This document shows, piece by piece, positions 18,811-27,190 of a stretch of 64,000 nucleotides of DNA. Position 1 is the first letter of the stretch, and the number at the start of each line of letters is the position of its first letter. Under the pieces are notes generated by a model, which saw nothing but the letters and a program-made list of their open reading frames with translations, did no database searches and was not told where the DNA came from. The position numbers and the translations under genes were made by a program. The DNA is from Roseibium sp. HPY-6. Lineage in GTDB: Bacteria; Pseudomonadota; Alphaproteobacteria; Rhizobiales; Stappiaceae. The stretch lies in NCBI RefSeq assembly GCF_040530035.1, contig NZ_JBEWCD010000001.1, positions 186,001-250,000 of the forward strand, read 5' to 3'.

Positions 18811-19245
18811 CTAAAGGAGGCAAAGCTCAACAAGGTCGCGGCGCATACCGTCGGGCATCGCCCGCGAATCCCCCGACATTCGCATATCAGCAGGTGCGTC
18901 GGCTGCCTTTAGGTAACGCCAGCCTTGAAACGGCCGTTTAGGCTGGTACCGCGTCGTGATGAGCCTGGGCTCAAGTACGAGGTCGCATCTCTTGACCCCG
19001 GCGTCGTCGGTGAATGGACGAATGTCGATCAGGTGCTGCCGAACCTGTATCTTGCCCTTGATCACCCAGTAGAGAGACCCGCCGTCCAGAAGCTCGTCCC
19101 TGCGCGTGGGGACCATGCGTGTTGTGTGCGTGGTCACCTCTTCCCGTCCGGCAAGCCGGGCCTGCTCGACGCGGTAATCAATCCATGCCTGAAGCGATTC
19201 CGCGCTGTCAGCGCCCACGCAAAGTTTCACGAGATGCAAGGTCAT
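18811..19245 (-). CDS. DUF1489 family protein
   Basis: 144 aa. MTLHLVKLCVGADSAESLQ and the following RVEQARLAG, GGSLYWVIKG and RPFQGWRYL blocks match the alphaproteobacterial DUF1489 family, function unknown. Cytoplasmic, no membrane segment. Just upstream of the VWA gene on the same strand; the 77-base gap leaves co-transcription open. Confidence 0.88.
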   Translation of the reverse strand: MTLHLVKLCVGADSAESLQAWIDYRVEQARLAGREEVTTHTTRMVPTRRDELLDGGSLYWVIKGKIQVRQHLIDIRPFTDDAGVKRCDLVLEPRLITTRYQPKRPFQGWRYLKAADAPADMRMSGDSRAMPDGMRRDLVELCLL

Positions 19246-19366
19246 ACTACTGACCTAGCAGGCCTGACCACCGCGTCAAGAACGCCAAGGCAAACGGTGG
19301 TGGATTGTACACAGGAGCGCACAGCAAAAACTTGCGCGCACCTTCAGAACAGGGTTCTCTTTGAAG

Positions 19367-20251
19367 ATGGACGTGTTCGTGACCGGTGGCACGGGTCTGA
19401 TCGGTGCCGCTGTTGTGAAAGAGTTGCTTTCGAAAGGTGTCCGTGTCGTTGCACTGGCGCGGTCCGAGGCTTCCGCTGACAAATTGCGTGCGCTCGGCGC
19501 AAGTGCCTTTCCGGGAGATCTCAAAAGCGCGGAAAGCTGGGTTGGCCGGGCCGCGTCCTGTGACGCTGTCATTCATGCTGGTGCGATTTTTTCAGAAGAC
19601 ATGGGGCGTGTCGACCGCCTATCCATGCTGTCTCTCAAACAGGCTGCAAAGCACAGGAAACAGCCGTTAAAACTGATATATACCGGCGGCATCTGGCTCT
19701 TTCCATCCTTGGGAGACAACCAGACCATTACGGAAAAGACGCCTTTCGAACCGCTGACGGCCTTCCGTTTCATGGCGGAAACAATCCGGACCCTGTCTCA
19801 TGGAACGGATCTTAATCTTGTCGTGATCCATCCGGCGCTTGTCTGCAGCCTGTTGGCTGGCCCGATTGCTGAGATGACGACCGCGCTCAAGAGCGGCACC
19901 CCTTTCAGAACGCGCGCAAAGCCGGAAACGCTTTGGCCATTGATTGAGGTCAATGATCTGGCAGCCCTTTATGTCCAGGCGCTGCAGCACGCCCGCTTCA
20001 GAATGACCCTTATGGCGGGCAGCATCTCAGGCATTCCGGTTCGTCATCTGGCGTCGCATGTGTCCGCAAGGCACGGACTGCCATTGGAAATCGAAACGGT
20101 GAAAGCAGATAGTTCAATATCGCCCGAGACCGACTGGAACGCAGGCTACGCGCTCTCCCAAAAGATCGATGTCAGTCACGCGCAACGGGCAACAGGCTGG
20201 CAACCCTATTTCTCAACGATTGAGGATATGATCGTTTCATTGTCTCGATAA
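19367..20251 (+). CDS. NAD(P)-dependent epimerase/dehydratase-like protein (extended SDR)
   Basis: 294 aa. The N-terminal dinucleotide-binding motif VFVTGGTGLIGAAVV and a Rossmann pattern identify an extended SDR. The family's YxxxK catalytic pair is not obvious in the middle of the protein, so it may be an atypical reductase/NmrA-like member. ATG 19367 is chosen; TTG 19361, with AGGG 6 bases upstream, is a real alternative. Divergent from DUF1489; no operon partner. Confidence 0.8.
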   Translation: MDVFVTGGTGLIGAAVVKELLSKGVRVVALARSEASADKLRALGASAFPGDLKSAESWVGRAASCDAVIHAGAIFSEDMGRVDRLSMLSLKQAAKHRKQPLKLIYTGGIWLFPSLGDNQTITEKTPFEPLTAFRFMAETIRTLSHGTDLNLVVIHPALVCSLLAGPIAEMTTALKSGTPFRTRAKPETLWPLIEVNDLAALYVQALQHARFRMTLMAGSISGIPVRHLASHVSARHGLPLEIETVKADSSISPETDWNAGYALSQKIDVSHAQRATGWQPYFSTIEDMIVSLSR

Positions 20252-20344
20252 CGGTCAGAAAGTTCTTCCGGCAGTTTCGTCGCACGCATCAGTTTCTTTA
20301 AGAACCTGACTTAGACTATCGCGAATGACAATTGGGTACCAAGA

Positions 20345-20860
20345 ATGAAAAATCTTGTCGTCGCACTCTTTGCTTGCGTGATCCTTGCCTGGCCCGCAGC
20401 AGCTGACCAGCTCTTGCCGGGCGGCGAATTTCAGATCGTCAATACGACGGGCTTTATCGAGAAAGACGGACGTCGGACGCCGCTTCCAGCGGACACGGGG
20501 ACAGCCAAAGTCGATGTCACCCATCGCGCCAACGGCACATTGTCGCTACGGATAGGCGAAACGGAAGCCCTGTTATATCCGGTTGAGGCGGGCCTTGCCG
20601 GGCTGACCTGGAACGCCGACGACACAAACGTGCTGCACGGAACAGATTTTCAAGCGCTGAACGGATCACAGCCGCTTGAAACCATACCGGTGTGGGGTGC
20701 CGATCTGGCGTGGCCGGGACTTGGTCTGGCACGGCTCGTCGTAATGCCACACGGTCCGGAGGGGTATGCGGGTTTCCTGATCAGCTATCCAGAAGGAAAG
20801 ACTGTCGTTCGACAGATGGAATTGCAGCAGGTTTTCGGTCCACTGAACCGTCCGCAATAA
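20345..20860 (+). CDS. Exported protein of unknown function
   Basis: 171 aa. Signal peptide MKNLVVALFACVILAWPAAA with cleavage before DQLL. The mature part is beta-rich (TLSLRIGETEALLYPVE, LARLVVMPHGPEGYAGFLISY) with no cysteines and no membrane segment, suggesting a soluble periplasmic protein. Family not recognised. Terminator follows at 20905-20934. Confidence 0.75.
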   Translation: MKNLVVALFACVILAWPAAADQLLPGGEFQIVNTTGFIEKDGRRTPLPADTGTAKVDVTHRANGTLSLRIGETEALLYPVEAGLAGLTWNADDTNVLHGTDFQALNGSQPLETIPVWGADLAWPGLGLARLVVMPHGPEGYAGFLISYPEGKTVVRQMELQQVFGPLNRPQ

Positions 20861-20904
20861 GCGAGCGCCTTGCGTTGAAATCCTGAAGGCTGTCGCAGAA
20901 ACAC

Positions 20905-20934
20905 AAAAGGCGCCGCCGGGGGCTGCGCCTTTTT
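20905..20934. terminator. Bidirectional rho-independent terminator
   Basis: Stem AAGGCGC/GCGCCTT (20907-20913 with 20925-20931), 11-base loop, A's before and T's after. It serves the exported protein gene (plus) and the small membrane protein gene (minus). Confidence 0.85.
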
Positions 20935-20954
20935 CTGAAAGTGTCCCGTTGCCT

Positions 20955-21089
20955 TTATTTGGCGACGGCAACCGCCTGTTGAGCGTTTTCAACGTCGTTG
21001 AAGAGAAGGATCATCGTCAAGGCGACACCCACCGCAGCGACAGTCCAAAGAGTGACGCTCCAACAAGATTTCTGCACGTTTTCGTCCAT
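20955..21089 (-). CDS. Small single-span membrane protein (44 aa)
   Basis: Not recognised as a known family. The frame starts at ATG 21089 with AGGG 5 bases upstream, has a hydrophobic span (about residues 10-30, VTLWTVAAVGVALTMILLF) and ends in a short polar tail before TAA. It is followed within 20 bases by a terminator, which supports a real transcription unit. Divergent from the DUF599 gene. Confidence 0.6.
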   Translation of the reverse strand: MDENVQKSCWSVTLWTVAAVGVALTMILLFNDVENAQQAVAVAK

Positions 21090-21292
21090 TAAAGCCCTAC
21101 ACTTTTTCTGGCGCCGGTCCCCTGCACTTTTCAAATATGGCGCCTTTGAGGCGTCGAAGTAAACGAACCCTTACCAATTCGCAAGCGCAAAAATGGAGCA
21201 GCTGCCACGTCATTTTTGCAGAGCAAAATTCTTTTCATTTTTTCAGCTGCTTATGCTTTGTAGCAGGAACGGAACACCGCAGAGAGTTTACC

Positions 21293-22015
21293 ATGCACGC
21301 CCTTTCGCACCTGGACATCGCCGCAGCCGTTTGGTTTCTGGTTGCCTGGTTCGGCTTCAATCTGATCGTGGATGTCAGCCCGCTGCGGACAAAAACGTTA
21401 TCAAGTGTAATGGACACTTATCGCCGCGAGTGGATGATCTCGATGTGCCAGCGCGAAGTTCGTATCATGGACACCGCCATCATGGCTGGCCTTCAGCAGG
21501 GTACGGCCTTCTTTGCCTCCACGGCACTCCTTGCGATCGGCGGCGGGTTCGCGCTTCTTGAGGCGACCGACAGGATTGTCCAGATCGCTGGAGATCTCTC
21601 GATTCCGGTCGAAAGCAGCCGGACTCTCTGGGAAATAAAGGTGCTCGGTCTGATGCTGATCTTCGCCTACAGCTTCTTCAAGTTTGGCTGGGCGTACCGC
21701 CTGTTCAATTACGCAAGCATTGTGATGGGTGCCGTGCCCGAACAAGGGGCGGCGGATGACGATAAGATCCGGGAAATGGCCCTTCAGGCCGGCGCTCTCA
21801 ACATGCTCGCCGGCCAACATTTCAACAGAGGTCAACGTGCGCTCTTTTTCGCCATCGGTTTTTTGGGCTGGTTCGCAGGACCTTTCATGTTCGCATCAAC
21901 CACTTTGGCCGTGCTGTTGGTCCTGCTTCGCCGTCAATTCGCCTCTCGTTCCAGAGCAGCCGTGCTTTCGGGGCAATATCCGAACTTAGCGTCCCCGGAC
22001 AGATCCGGCGAATAA
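21293..22015 (+). CDS. DUF599 family integral membrane protein
   Basis: 240 aa from ATG 21293, with AGAGAG upstream; the open frame extends further but without membrane protein character. Four to five membrane helices (about residues 8-25, 65-85, 112-130, 182-215) and the family blocks REWMISMCQREVRIMDTAIM and GLQQGTAFFASTALLAIGGG. Function unknown in the family. Its 3' 82 bases overlap the convergent cyclase gene. Confidence 0.88.
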   Translation: MHALSHLDIAAAVWFLVAWFGFNLIVDVSPLRTKTLSSVMDTYRREWMISMCQREVRIMDTAIMAGLQQGTAFFASTALLAIGGGFALLEATDRIVQIAGDLSIPVESSRTLWEIKVLGLMLIFAYSFFKFGWAYRLFNYASIVMGAVPEQGAADDDKIREMALQAGALNMLAGQHFNRGQRALFFAIGFLGWFAGPFMFASTTLAVLLVLLRRQFASRSRAAVLSGQYPNLASPDRSGE

Positions 22016-23178
22016 ACCGCCACCGGGTCGTCGAAACCTTTGACCTGATACCGCCCATAAAGACCGGACCGGCAGCCCATGATGTCAGAAAGAGCGTCGG
22101 AGACGAGCACTTCCCGGCGCAGGTCTTTCGCCAATTCCGCAATGCGGGCGGCGAGGTTCACGACCGGGCCGACAACCGTGAAGTCAAGCCGGGTTTCGCT
22201 GCCGACATTGCCGTAGAAGACATCGCCTGCGTGCAACGCAATACCCACGCTCAGATCCGGGGTTTGTGCGCAGGTGTTCGAGCTGTTGATACCGTCAATG
22301 CGCTTGAGCGTATCGCGCGCAGCCAGAAGCGCTCTTTTCGCCGCGTCGCGTGCCTGGTCTTCGGTTTCATAGGGAAAGATCGCCATCACCTCGTCGCCGA
22401 TGAACTTGAGCACTTCACCGCCATGGGCTTCGACAGCCGCGGTCATTGCGCCGAAATACTTGTTCAGAAACTGAACGATCATGTCTGCCGGGAGCGTATT
22501 CGAAAGGCGCGTGAAACCGCGAATGTCAGCAAAGCTCACAACCGCCTTGATCCACTCACCCTGCCCGCGGCGTGTCGTTCCGTCCAGCACTTTCGAGCCG
22601 GCACGAGGGCCGACATAGGTGTCAAGCACCGTCTCAGCCGTTCTGCGAAGCGTTTTCAGCTCACAAACGAGAGCGAGCGGCCGGATAAGAGATTCGAATA
22701 CGCCTATGTGTGCACCGCTGAAACCTGTTGGAGCCCTGGTAGCGAATGTAACAACTTTGACGGAGCCATCGGAAAACGGCATCGGCAGCGCGATATAATC
22801 CTTATAGCCTTCCTCGCGAAGATCGACTGTAACCGGGAATTCTTCCGCTTCATTGGAATGTGCAAGCCTGACGCGCACCGCGGCCTTGGTCTCATGTACA
22901 CGTTTGATCGGACTGATCTGGTAGTCTTCGTCTGAGCTGTTGTCAGCCGTATAGAGCCTGATTTCGCGCGTGCCGTCGCTGGCCCAAACGGAGGCTTCTG
23001 CACGCACGTTCGGATGAACGATCCAGATCCCGGTCGTTGCCCTGTCGACAGGCACTCCGCCGTCACGCAGGCGCACGGCCATTTCGCTTACAACCTCCAA
23101 CGTATCGCTGAGATACGAGGCATCACTATATAACCATTGAACAATGTCTGCCGAAACGAGCGGCGCTTCGAGGACCAT
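21934..23178 (-). CDS. Class III adenylate/guanylate cyclase with N-terminal sensor region
   Basis: 414 aa. About residues 1-190 form a GAF-like sensory region without membrane segments (inference). The catalytic domain begins about residue 210: VVSFADIRGFT (metal Asp218), VLKFIGDEVMAIF (substrate Lys258 and metal Asp262) and DFTVVGPVVNLAARI (transition-state Asn and Arg). All key residues are present, so it should make cAMP (or cGMP). It is soluble. The last 82 bases overlap the 3' end of the DUF599 gene on the other strand. Confidence 0.93.
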   Translation of the reverse strand: MVLEAPLVSADIVQWLYSDASYLSDTLEVVSEMAVRLRDGGVPVDRATTGIWIVHPNVRAEASVWASDGTREIRLYTADNSSDEDYQISPIKRVHETKAAVRVRLAHSNEAEEFPVTVDLREEGYKDYIALPMPFSDGSVKVVTFATRAPTGFSGAHIGVFESLIRPLALVCELKTLRRTAETVLDTYVGPRAGSKVLDGTTRRGQGEWIKAVVSFADIRGFTRLSNTLPADMIVQFLNKYFGAMTAAVEAHGGEVLKFIGDEVMAIFPYETEDQARDAAKRALLAARDTLKRIDGINSSNTCAQTPDLSVGIALHAGDVFYGNVGSETRLDFTVVGPVVNLAARIAELAKDLRREVLVSDALSDIMGCRSGLYGRYQVKGFDDPVAVYSPDLSGDAKFGYCPESTAALEREAN

Positions 23179-23262
23179 CTGCCCACGTCCTTTTCATACC
23201 CTTGATAGAACCTGATATGGTGCGTCGCAGCGTCCTGTAAAAGAGGTGTTTTCAAACCAGCC

Positions 23263-24084
23263 TTAACGCGCCGCCTGGTTCACGGTTTCCGGGCCCGGCA
23301 ACCAGGTCGTGCTCCGGCCTGTTAGCTTATAGGCAGCCAGTCCCACCCATTCCCTGAAAGCGAGGTCAAATCGCCTCAAACCCTTTGAAACGCCTGAGAA
23401 CCCTAGTGAAGTGTCTTCTGGTCCACGCGTCCTGTAGTCGACCGGATAGGCGGTCACGCCCTCCCAGCCCGCTTTTTCGAAGACGCCCATGGCACGTGGC
23501 ATATGATAGGCGGACGTAACCAGGAGCCAGGTCTGGCCCGGTTCTGGGTCCACAAGCTGTTTCGTGAGGACAGCGTTTTCCCAGGTGTTTCTGGATTTGT
23601 CCTCCAGAACAATCCGCTCTGATGCGATTCCGAAGTCTTCAAACAACCGCGCTGCGCCCTCTGCTTCTGTAGCCTGGGAGGAAATGACGAATCCCTTTCC
23701 TCCGGAATGGATCACCTTTGCATTTGGAATGAGCCCGGCGAGGCGCGCCGAAATGGTGATTCGCTCACCAGAGGTTGTAAGTGCGGTGTCCCCTCGCCCT
23801 CCGGTGACCACCGTATCCACAGCACCGCCTAAAACAATAATTCCATCGTACGCGACAATTTGTTCCGGACGAGGAAAACGCTCCTCCAACGGAAGGATGA
23901 GCCAGTTCGCTACCGGCGACAATCCGCAAATCGCCAGACCCAGAATTGCCAACCATACCAAGCGCATACCGGTACGCCGTCTTTTTGAAAACGTCAGAAG
24001 GGCCAATCCAACCAGCGCGACTGAAATGAGTAAATTTGAGGGCTGGAGAAAAAAATAGGCGATTTTCGAAATATAAAAAAGCAC
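23263..24084 (-). CDS. YdcF family (DUF218) membrane-linked protein
   Basis: 273 aa from GTG 24084, which gives the usual family N-terminus VLFYISKIAYFFLQPSNLLI; a TTG at 24120 is possible. Two to three N-terminal membrane helices (to about residue 60), then the DUF218 domain with YDGIIVLGGAVD, IHSGGKG, ASERIVLEDKSRNTWENA and LLVTSAYHMPRA. Family members such as SanA/YdcF act in envelope biogenesis; the reaction is not established. Confidence 0.88.
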   Translation of the reverse strand: MLFYISKIAYFFLQPSNLLISVALVGLALLTFSKRRRTGMRLVWLAILGLAICGLSPVANWLILPLEERFPRPEQIVAYDGIIVLGGAVDTVVTGGRGDTALTTSGERITISARLAGLIPNAKVIHSGGKGFVISSQATEAEGAARLFEDFGIASERIVLEDKSRNTWENAVLTKQLVDPEPGQTWLLVTSAYHMPRAMGVFEKAGWEGVTAYPVDYRTRGPEDTSLGFSGVSKGLRRFDLAFREWVGLAAYKLTGRSTTWLPGPETVNQAAR

Positions 24085-24531
24085 GGCGTAATTCCAAGAG
24101 CGGCAAATCAAACAAGACAATGAGAATTGTTTAAGGCGTCTTTTTTATGGCCATAGTGGAATCCAAACTCAGCCGAAAATTCGACATGGAAACACTCACA
24201 GTCTCTATCCCAGTAAAACTGACTCATGTGATTCTTGTAGGTTAATCTTCCTGATTACACAGAAGGAATTAGAAAGAGCTGAATTAACCCAGATACATAA
24301 CATCCACATTATCGAAACAAAACTGTAAATCAAATGTCACATTTTGCGGCGAAGCTGCGCGCGCTCGCGGCGGGACCTGTCGTTTAATCCATATGTGAGT
24401 GAGTGTTCATACGGCGACAAAAACCTGTCTGTTTTCACAAAGGCAATAACCGTGATCGAGGTCACAGGGGCGTGAACAGAACTGCGGCATGGTGTGTGTG
24501 CATTAACAAAGGCACAGTCGAGGGTAACCAA
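24085..24531. other. AT-rich upstream region of the globin-like gene
   Basis: About 450 bases between divergent genes. Apart from the CRP-like dyad at 24451-24466 nothing definite is seen; no FNR box (TTGAT-N4-ATCAA) and no gene with a convincing start. Confidence 0.5.
24451..24466. promoter_or_regulatory. CRP/FNR-family dyad upstream of the globin-like gene
   Basis: CGTGA-TCGAGG-TCACA, matching the CRP consensus TGTGA-N6-TCACA at 9 of 10 positions. It is centred about 73 bp upstream of the ATG, where an activator could act on a promoter in between. Confidence 0.5.
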
Positions 24532-24936
24532 ATGACACTCTATTTGAAGCTTGGCGGACGTGATGCGGTTGTACGCGCAATGCCACGATTGCAAGCAAGA
24601 CTGGAACAGGATCCCTGTTTCGATGTCGCACGGTTTCGCAAGGAATTCGAGCGCTCGGACGACCTGATGGAATTCCTGATTTTCCTGTCGGGCGGCGCAC
24701 CGTTCTATGACGGCAAGTCAATCTGCGACCTGCTTGCACCGATCTGCACATGCCATGACGTTTATGACAGGTTTGTCGATCACCTTGTGATGGTTTTCTT
24801 CGCCGGAAGAAGAAACGAAAGCGACGAGGCCGAACTTCGGCACCTGATGGCGACCCTTCGCCCGCAAGTGCTCGATCCCAAGCCGATCGACCCAATCATG
24901 GTCTATTCCGTCGAACAGGAACTCATCAGCGCGTAA
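24532..24936 (+). CDS. Truncated-hemoglobin-like protein lacking the proximal histidine
   Basis: 134 aa from ATG 24532, with GAGGG 8 bases upstream. MTLYLKLGGRDAVVRAMPRL and the later LSGGAPFYDGKS and VDHLVMVFF blocks follow the group 1 truncated globin (TrHbN) pattern. Aligned without gaps against the remembered M. tuberculosis sequence, the heme-ligating F8 histidine corresponds to Leu68, so heme binding in the normal way is not expected. Two cysteines (Cys72, Cys74) lie close by. A CRP-like site lies upstream. Function unknown; a heme-less globin-fold regulator is possible. Confidence 0.7.
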   Translation: MTLYLKLGGRDAVVRAMPRLQARLEQDPCFDVARFRKEFERSDDLMEFLIFLSGGAPFYDGKSICDLLAPICTCHDVYDRFVDHLVMVFFAGRRNESDEAELRHLMATLRPQVLDPKPIDPIMVYSVEQELISA

Positions 24937-24956
24937 CACCTGTCTACTTTCCAAAC

Positions 24957-24993
24957 AAAAACGCCGGCGCATCAACACCGGCGTTTTGTTTTT
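24957..24993. terminator. Rho-independent terminator between the globin-like gene and clpP
   Basis: Stem ACGCCGG/CCGGCGT (24961-24967 with 24978-24984), A's before and a T-rich tract after. Usable by both convergent genes. Confidence 0.88.
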
Positions 24994-25008
24994 CTGGAGA
25001 AGGCTTTC

Positions 25009-25623
25009 TCAGCCCAGCTCTTCAACGCTTGTTACGACTTTCCCGACAAGCCCGTACTCAATTCCCTCTTCAGGACTCATCCAGTAGTCGCGGTCAGTAT
25101 CCTTCTCGATACGATCGATCGGCTGGCCCGTCGCGTCGGCGAAGATCTTGTTCAGCCGGTCGCGCATCTTGATGATCTCTTTGGCCTGGATCTCAATGTC
25201 CGTCGCCATACCGCCAGCACCGCCAGACGGCTGGTGTAACAGAAACCGGGTATTTGGCGTGCAGAAGCGGTTTTCCTTCGGAACCGAAACGTAGATCAAC
25301 GCACCGGCGCTTGCGACCCATCCCATCCCCAGAATGCGAACCTCGGGTGCGATGAACTTGATCGTGTCATGGATCATGTCGCCTGATTCGACGTGTCCGC
25401 CGGGCGAAGACACGATCACCGTAATCGGATCGTTGGAGACCTGTGCCAGTGCGAGAAGACGGGCACAGACATCACGTGCCATGTCCTGCGTGACCGGACC
25501 GGTAATCAAAACCGTGCGCGCCTCGAACAGGTGTTTGTCGACCTGGATCGAAGGTTGGCTCTTTGGCTTGTCGTCGTCCTCTTCATCAAGGCGTGCGGGC
25601 ACTTTTGTCGAGTAGTTTTTCAT
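25009..25623 (-). CDS. clpP: ClpP-family serine protease subunit
   Basis: 204 aa. Catalytic triad Ser105 (GWVASAGA, instead of the common ASMGA), His130 (FLLHQPSGG) and Asp179 ([18 protein letters not shown]). An acidic ~25-residue N-terminal extension ([10 protein letters not shown]) precedes the fold. It resembles the additional ClpP paralogues of alphaproteobacteria rather than the main tig-clpPX copy, and no clpX is adjacent. It should assemble into a cytoplasmic proteolytic barrel. Confidence 0.92.
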   Translation of the reverse strand: MKNYSTKVPARLDEEDDDKPKSQPSIQVDKHLFEARTVLITGPVTQDMARDVCARLLALAQVSNDPITVIVSSPGGHVESGDMIHDTIKFIAPEVRILGMGWVASAGALIYVSVPKENRFCTPNTRFLLHQPSGGAGGMATDIEIQAKEIIKMRDRLNKIFADATGQPIDRIEKDTDRDYWMSPEEGIEYGLVGKVVTSVEELG

Positions 25624-25806
25624 GCGCAGGATTAAGCTCCCTTGGCTGTTGGGCCGGACAGGCCGGCGTTATTTAATCGGCAGGCAGTTCGTACCCTGCA
25701 CCGGTTTTGTCCATGTGTAAGCGAACTATCGGTCACTCGCAAATCATGAAGTCTGAATAGCGCGAAAAGTGTTATCAGAATGGGAACAACGCTATTTTGC
25801 TGGTGA

Positions 25807-26664
25807 TTATTTTCCGCTGCCGGGGCTGCCACCAACGGATTCGTTCTTGCGCCCTACAAGGAAATGCCAAACCAGCATCGCGACGAACGGCAGCGACGGC
25901 CAAACGAACCAAAGCGTCGACAAGCCGGATGTCAGAAGGTTCAGCACGAAGAACAAGCCGACAAAAAAGACGCACGTTCGCACTCTGCGTGGCTGCACGC
26001 GCAGCCATTGGCGCGCCTGTTCAAAACCGTTTGCAACGGCTTGCGTGTCTCTTTCCCAGTTTGGTGGGCCGGAAGGTGGTTCAGGTGACTCTGCAGCTTC
26101 CTCGCGCTCAGAACCGGAATTTGCTTCCTGGGGTGCGTTGCGGCCACCAAGACGGATGGAATAGGTCTCAACCGGTTCGCTGACATTCTTGACCTGTTGT
26201 GGGCCGAGCGGATCGAAGCCGAGCGCAACTTTCGCCTTGACCTGATCGTAGACGGATTGAGACAGCATGATGCCGCCCTTGGGCGAGAGCTCCTGAAGAC
26301 GCGCCGCGACATTGACGCCATCTCCATAGATGTCATCACCCTCAACCATGATATCGCCCAGGTTGATGCCGATCCGGAAATCCATTCGGTTGAGTTCCGG
26401 CAGGTCCGCATTGCGCAGGGAAAGTTCATTCTGGATTTCAACGGCACATTGAACCGCCTCGATCACCGAAACGAATTCGATGATCACCGCGTCGCCCCAG
26501 GTATTGACGATACGCCCGTTATGCCTTTCCGTCAGCGACGACATAACGTCTCTATACGCCTTGAGCCGGTCCAGCGTCCCGTCCTCGTCGCGTTCCATCA
26601 ACTTGGAATATTGCGCAACGTCTGCGCACATGATCGCCGACAGACGCCGCTTCACCCGTTGCAT
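25807..26664 (-). CDS. Class III adenylate/guanylate cyclase with C-terminal membrane hairpin
   Basis: 285 aa from ATG 26664, with AGGGG 8 bases upstream; the frame extends 19 codons further without support. The cyclase domain is N-terminal: RRLSAIMCADVAQYSKLM (metal Asp15), NTWGDAVIIEF (second Asp58) and IYGDGVNVAARLQ (Asn/Arg). About residues 180-215 are a low-complexity acidic linker. Two hydrophobic helices near residues 230-265 form a 2TM anchor. This N-cyclase/C-membrane order is common in rhizobia. Confidence 0.9.
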   Translation of the reverse strand: MQRVKRRLSAIMCADVAQYSKLMERDEDGTLDRLKAYRDVMSSLTERHNGRIVNTWGDAVIIEFVSVIEAVQCAVEIQNELSLRNADLPELNRMDFRIGINLGDIMVEGDDIYGDGVNVAARLQELSPKGGIMLSQSVYDQVKAKVALGFDPLGPQQVKNVSEPVETYSIRLGGRNAPQEANSGSEREEAAESPEPPSGPPNWERDTQAVANGFEQARQWLRVQPRRVRTCVFFVGLFFVLNLLTSGLSTLWFVWPSLPFVAMLVWHFLVGRKNESVGGSPGSGK

Positions 26665-26756
26665 GCTACAAACCCCTGACTGCACATGCTTAGGAATGGG
26701 AAGTCGGACCCCAAATTGCAAGGAAAAAGGCCGCTTAAACTGACACTGACGGTTAC

Positions 26757-27164
26757 TTATGGCCTGCTTTCTGCAAGTTCCCTCAGCGTCTTGAGCGCCT
26801 CATCGGCCTTTTCTTCCGGTACGAAAACATGATCGTGAAAGTAGGCTGCGACAACGTTGGCTGATATTCCCTTTTCGGTCAAAGCCGCAGAAATTGCGGC
26901 GGTGAGGCCGACCGCCTCCAGCGAAGAATGGACCGTGAGGGTTATCCTGCGAAACCATTCGGCATCGCCCAGGCCAAGCTCACGTGCGCGTTCAACGGGC
27001 AAGATGGCTGTCGTGCCTTCGGTTTCTGCAAAAAGACCGACAGGTCCATAGTCTGCAAGGTCCTGAAAGTTCTTCGCAGCGAACGTGCAAAACACATACG
27101 GCTCTGGATCCAGCATTGGCCGCATTTGAGAGATCAGCGTCTTCAGATCTGTTTCGCCTGTCAC
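26757..27164 (-). CDS. ACT-domain protein (ACT_3/ACT_7 type)
   Basis: 135 aa. Two tandem ACT-like halves: PYVFCTFAAKNFQDLADYGPVGLFAETEG (about 22-65) and RRITLTVHSSLEAVGLTAAISAALTEKGI (about 73-105) ending AAYFHDHVFVPEEKADEAL, typical of the small bacterial ACT_7 proteins thought to bind amino acids. Start is GTG 27164, with AAGGA 7 bases upstream. It follows the ureohydrolase gene by 26 bases and may be co-transcribed. Confidence 0.9.
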   Translation of the reverse strand: MTGETDLKTLISQMRPMLDPEPYVFCTFAAKNFQDLADYGPVGLFAETEGTTAILPVERARELGLGDAEWFRRITLTVHSSLEAVGLTAAISAALTEKGISANVVAAYFHDHVFVPEEKADEALKTLRELAESRP

Positions 27165-27190
27165 GGTGAAATCCTTAAGTCAGCCTAAAA

